The translations under genes and the position numbers were made by a program. This document shows, in pieces, positions 60,851-64,000 of a stretch of 64,000 nucleotides of DNA. The notes beneath the pieces were generated by a model. It saw only the letters and a program-made list of their open reading frames with translations. It was not told the DNA's origin and did no database searches. Numbering within the stretch: position 1 is the stretch's first letter; every line of letters starts with the position of its first letter. This DNA comes from Acetobacter sp. UBA5411 (lineage in GTDB: Bacteria > Pseudomonadota > Alphaproteobacteria > Acetobacterales > Acetobacteraceae), in NCBI RefSeq assembly GCF_002409645.1, contig NZ_DHNR01000031.1, positions 165,169-229,168 on the forward strand, in the 5' to 3' direction.

Positions 60851-63373
60851 CTATCCCGTATAACGCATCAGAAATGGTGCTGTGACACTCCCTTTCATAT
60901 GCGCAACCGTGTGCGGTGTTCCTTCCGCCACGATATGACCGCCCTTGTTGCCTGCGCCTGGTCCCATATCAATCACCCAGTCCCCCCGCGCCACCAGACG
61001 CATATCGTGCTCAGCGACAATCACGGTGTTTCCGCCATCCAGCAGTTCGTGGAGATGATCCATCAATCGGTCCGCGTCCGATGGATGCAGGCCAGTCGTC
61101 GGTTCATCAAGAACGTAAAGTGTATGACCACGGCGCTGCTTTTGCAGTTCTGTCGCCAGTTTAATCCGCTGAGCTTCGCCTCCTGAAAGTTCGGTTGCGG
61201 GCTGGCCGAGTTTGAGGTGTCCGAGCCCTCCACGCTGAAGGGTGGTCAGCGCCTGTGCTGGACCGGCATCTTCGGCAAAGAATGCGCAGGCGGCATCGAC
61301 ATTCATGTCGAGAACCTCAGCGATGGATTTTCCGCGATAGGTTACTTCCAGAATTTCCGGCTTGTAGCGCGCACCGTGGCAAGCCGGACACGGCGCATAG
61401 ACGCTCGGCAGGAACAGAAGCTCCACCATGGTCGAGCCGGCACCTTCGCAGGTTGGACAACGGCCTTTCGGAAGGTTGAACGAGAAATGACCCGCATCGT
61501 ATTTGCGTTTCCGCGCGAGCTCTGTCCCGGCGTAGAGCTTGCGGATCGTGTCGAAAAGTCCTGTATAAGTCGCAAGGTTTGATCGTGGCGTGCGGCCGAT
61601 GGGTTTCTGGTCGATCACCACAAGACGTTTGATGACTTCCAGCCCTCCCACAATACGCCCTTCTGGCTCACCGGCATGTGCCGACGAGACAAGTGCGTTC
61701 TCTTCCTCATCCGTTTCCGGTAACGCCTGACCAAGCGCCTTGGCGACGATGGTTGTGAGAACCTGACTGACTAGCGAGGATTTTCCCGAACCGGATACGC
61801 CGGTGACAGACGTGAAAACGCCGAGTGGGAATGAAGCCGAAAGACCGTTCAGATTGTTCCAGTTGATATCGTCCAGTTTCAGCCATCCGGATGGCTTGCG
61901 TGGCGTATGACGCACTTTCGAAGTGGCGGCAAACACGTAATCCCGTGTTCGGGACCCTTCGACGTCTTTCAGTCCCGCAAGCGGGCCGGAATACAGCACT
62001 TCGCCACCGCGTGTGCCTGCTTGCGGACCGACATCCACGATCCACTCCGCGTTACGGACGATATCGAGATTATGCTCGACCAGAAAAAGGGAGTTTCCGG
62101 CGTTACGTAAACGCTCGAGCGCCGCAAGAAGCGCCTGCGTATCAGCGGGATGCAGACCAGCCGAAGGCTCGTCCAGCACATAGACCACACCGAACAGATT
62201 GGAGTGGATCTGTGTGCCAAGACGCAGGCGTTGATATTCTCCGGGTGAGAGCGTCTGCACGCCACGATCCATCTGGAGATAGCCCAAACCAAGATCTTCC
62301 AGTACGCCAATACGCGCGATCATGTCCTCAACAATGCGTCCGGCAGCGATAGCGGTCGCATCCTCGGCCGGGTTCGCATCCACAGATGCACGTAATGTCG
62401 CAGCGATGGTTTCCAGCGGCAGGGCCGTCATGGCCGCGATGTTGTAGCCGCCAAACGTCACACGCAGCGCATCGGCGTTCAGCCGCTGACCATGACATTC
62501 CGGGCAGTCGGTGGAGGTCATGAACGCCTCGACCCGTTTGCGCATCATGGCGCTCTGCGAGTTGGCGAATGTCTGGAGGATATAGCGCCGTGCGCCAGTG
62601 AATGTGCCTTGATAGCCCGGTTCCAGCCCTTGGGCGATAGCGCGCTGCACCTGCTCATGCGTAAAGCCGGGATAGACCGGATAGGTGGGCGTTTCGTCGG
62701 TGAAGAGAATCCAGTCGCGTGTCTTTTTCGGTAGATCCCGCCATGGACAATCAACGTCGACGCCCTTGGTGATGAGGATATCCCGTAGATTCTGCCCCTG
62801 CCACGCCGTCGGCCATGATGCGACGGCCCGGTCGCGGATGCTGAGAGAATCATCCGGTACCATGCTCGCTTCTGTCACGTCATGGATGCGGCCAAGCCCG
62901 TGACAGCGTTTGCAGGCCCCCATCGGCGTATTCGGCGAGAAGGATTCAGCCTCCAGACGTGCCAAGCCGTCCGGATAGGTTCCGGCGCGGGAGTAGAGCA
63001 TCCGCAGAAGGTTGGAGAGCGTCGTGATGCTGCCGACGGATGAACGTCCTGAACTGCCGCCGCGTTGCTGCTGGAGCGCGATGGCGGGCGGCAGGCCGTC
63101 CACACTGTCCACGTCCGGCACGGGCATTTGCTGGAACAGACGGCGCGCATAGGGGGAGACGGATTCAAGGTAGCGGCGCTGCGCCTCGGCATAGAGTGTG
63201 CCAAATGCAAGCGAGGACTTGCCGGAACCGGAAACGCCGGTGAACACTACAAGACTGTCTCGTGGTAGATCCACACTGATGTTTTTCAGATTGTGTTCGC
63301 GTGCGCCCTGAACATGAACGAAGCCGTCATCCCGGCTCTGGATCAGGTCTTTCGTCTTGTTCAGCGTGTCCAT
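60851..63373 (-). CDS. UvrA paralogue without the UvrB-binding domain (UvrA2/DrrC-like ABC protein)
   Basis: An 840-aa twin-ABC ATPase, about 100 residues shorter than UvrA. Walker A loops are GVSGSGKSS (N-terminal) and GVSGSGKSS in the second half, with [12 protein letters not shown] and [12 protein letters not shown] signature motifs and [18 protein letters not shown] Walker B regions. After LYSRAG the protein goes straight to [15 protein letters not shown], so the UvrB-interaction domain and the first zinc module of true UvrA are missing. The second zinc module (CPTCEGAG...CPACHG) is present. Relatives such as UvrA2 and DrrC act in DNA-damage or drug resistance. No uvrB or drug-synthesis gene is near. 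Confidence 0.88.
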   Translation of the reverse strand: MDTLNKTKDLIQSRDDGFVHVQGAREHNLKNISVDLPRDSLVVFTGVSGSGKSSLAFGTLYAEAQRRYLESVSPYARRLFQQMPVPDVDSVDGLPPAIALQQQRGGSSGRSSVGSITTLSNLLRMLYSRAGTYPDGLARLEAESFSPNTPMGACKRCHGLGRIHDVTEASMVPDDSLSIRDRAVASWPTAWQGQNLRDILITKGVDVDCPWRDLPKKTRDWILFTDETPTYPVYPGFTHEQVQRAIAQGLEPGYQGTFTGARRYILQTFANSQSAMMRKRVEAFMTSTDCPECHGQRLNADALRVTFGGYNIAAMTALPLETIAATLRASVDANPAEDATAIAAGRIVEDMIARIGVLEDLGLGYLQMDRGVQTLSPGEYQRLRLGTQIHSNLFGVVYVLDEPSAGLHPADTQALLAALERLRNAGNSLFLVEHNLDIVRNAEWIVDVGPQAGTRGGEVLYSGPLAGLKDVEGSRTRDYVFAATSKVRHTPRKPSGWLKLDDINWNNLNGLSASFPLGVFTSVTGVSGSGKSSLVSQVLTTIVAKALGQALPETDEEENALVSSAHAGEPEGRIVGGLEVIKRLVVIDQKPIGRTPRSNLATYTGLFDTIRKLYAGTELARKRKYDAGHFSFNLPKGRCPTCEGAGSTMVELLFLPSVYAPCPACHGARYKPEILEVTYRGKSIAEVLDMNVDAACAFFAEDAGPAQALTTLQRGGLGHLKLGQPATELSGGEAQRIKLATELQKQRRGHTLYVLDEPTTGLHPSDADRLMDHLHELLDGGNTVIVAEHDMRLVARGDWVIDMGPGAGNKGGHIVAEGTPHTVAHMKGSVTAPFLMRYTG

Positions 63374-63419
63374 GGTTGCTCCGGTTTCAGAAGTTGTTTG
63401 TTTCTAAAAGACAGGATTA

Positions 63420-63470
63420 GAAGGGATCCGTTCTTTTTTGAAAAAAGAACCAAAAAACTTTTTCGTGTCA
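63420..63470 (-). repeat. Dispersed palindromic repeat, family A, partial copy 3
   Basis: On the minus strand AAGTTTTTTGGT is followed by TTCTTTTTT and AAAAAAGAA, a hairpin like that of the copies at 12.5 and 26.9 kb but shorter in GC. It lies just upstream of the UvrA-like gene, within an AT-rich gap of 222 bases (63374-63595). Confidence 0.45.
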
Positions 63471-63595
63471 GCGAACAATGCTGCCGACCAAACTGCCCTC
63501 TTGTAAATCAAAGTCTTTTTGCTTCTTTTTCTTCAGAAAAAGACGAACTCCTCTCAATTGAATCTTGGACAAGATAGAAACATCTACGCGCCACT

Positions 63596-64000
63596 CTACC
63601 CAAGTTCGGGATCCTTGAATCGACGATTTGCAAGCACTGGCAGCACCTCACGGGTCGCGCGGATGCGCTCAAGATCCACATTGGCGAAGATCAGATCAGG
63701 CGCGATACCAGCACGGGCGACCGCCACACCCAGCGGATCGACCATCATGCTGCACCCAATGTTGCGCGGCCCGCACTCCCCCACGGCGGCCAGGTAACAT
63801 GTGTTTTCCAGCGCCCGCGCGGTGACCATCACCTCCCAGTGCCATTCCTTGCCAGGGCCACGTACCCAGGCGGCTGGCACAGTCAGCAGATCGGCGCCGC
63901 GCACGGCAAGCGAGCGGGCCACTTCCGGGAAGCGGACGTCGTAACAGGTCATCAGCCCGACCTTGATATCGCCCACCTGAACGATGGGTGGCAGTTCCGT
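63596..64000 (-). CDS. Carbon-nitrogen hydrolase (nitrilase superfamily), 5' part outside the window
   Basis: C-terminal 134 or so residues of a nitrilase-superfamily amidase, truncated by the window edge. The catalytic cysteine is in LMTCYDVRFPE. RALENTCYLAAVGECG and SMMVDPLGVAVARAG are typical of the NitFhit-like/omega-amidase branch, which hydrolyses amides rather than nitriles. Start and the other two catalytic residues (Glu, Lys) are not visible here. The gene reads leftward, the same way as the UvrA-like gene. Confidence 0.82.
   Translation of the reverse strand, partial: TELPPIVQVGDIKVGLMTCYDVRFPEVARSLAVRGADLLTVPAAWVRGPGKEWHWEVMVTARALENTCYLAAVGECGPRNIGCSMMVDPLGVAVARAGIAPDLIFANVDLERIRATREVLPVLANRRFKDPELG

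Noticed and set aside
60695..61186. 163-residue plus-strand frame crossing the end of the UvrA-like gene
   Set aside because: Most of it is antisense to conserved UvrA sequence, and the unique part has no motif.
1..64000. tRNA, rRNA, CRISPR arrays or insertion sequences
   Set aside because: No T-loop consensus with matching cloverleaf, no regularly spaced repeat array and no transposase-like protein was found by reading; a tRNAscan and IS search would settle this.

Overview
The window looks like chromosome of an acetic acid bacterium (Acetobacteraceae, Alphaproteobacteria). The pointers are a membrane-bound PQQ-dependent sugar/polyol dehydrogenase with its own outer-membrane protein, an alphaproteobacterial partial phosphotransferase system (hprK-rapZ-EIIA-ptsH-ptsI), a system I cytochrome c maturation operon, and intergenic palindromes of a kind I associate with this family. 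No rRNA, tRNA, CRISPR array, insertion sequence or prophage was seen. The species cannot be fixed from the sequence alone.

Layout. 1-4.8 kb: glycan genes (GT4, a GINT1_N-like beta-propeller protein, and a GT2-GT4 fusion). 4.9-10.1 kb: a RidA protein, then the partial PTS. 10.1-13.8 kb: a Tat-exported Bug-like binding protein, hemF and queG. 13.7-18.5 kb: a ribbon-helix-helix protein, a DjlA-like co-chaperone, a siderophore-interacting ferric reductase with its PadR regulator, another GT4 enzyme and bfd. 18.6-23.1 kb: an OprP-type porin, guanine deaminase and a KirBac potassium channel. 23.4-28.4 kb: the PQQ dehydrogenase, its outer-membrane partner and a secreted glucan hydrolase. 28.8-35.2 kb: EVE and YciI proteins, then ccmCDEFGHI. 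35.4-38.2 kb: metX-metW and a BadF-type kinase. 38.5-48.7 kb: an RNA helicase, ybaK, a lipoprotein, divergent hmp/nsrR, a ZnuA-like protein, a PiuC-type oxygenase, a CHAD-like protein, a GH108 muramidase and cvpA. 48.8-54.8 kb: purF, a nitronate monooxygenase, a GT32-like enzyme and ilvD. 54.8-60.5 kb: a divergent organosulfur module. 60.8-64 kb: a UvrA paralogue without the UvrB-binding region, and the 3' part of a nitrilase-family gene cut by the window edge.

How the genes work together. PEP-derived phosphate can pass from EI to HPr, and HprK can modify the HPr serine, but the EIIA has Gln where the phospho-accepting His normally sits. The ccm genes attach haem to the c-type cytochromes on which acetic acid bacteria rely for respiration. 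The nsrR-hmp intergenic region carries two 23-bp inverted repeats around a good sigma-70 promoter, which suggests a nitric-oxide switch. The iron genes (bfd and the PadR/ferric reductase pair) each have a candidate operator. The least explained system is the organosulfur module: a LysR regulator, a peroxiredoxin-like protein and a flavin reductase on one strand, facing an SsuD-like FMNH2 monooxygenase, a thiol dioxygenase and a four-domain rhodanese, with no transporter beside them.
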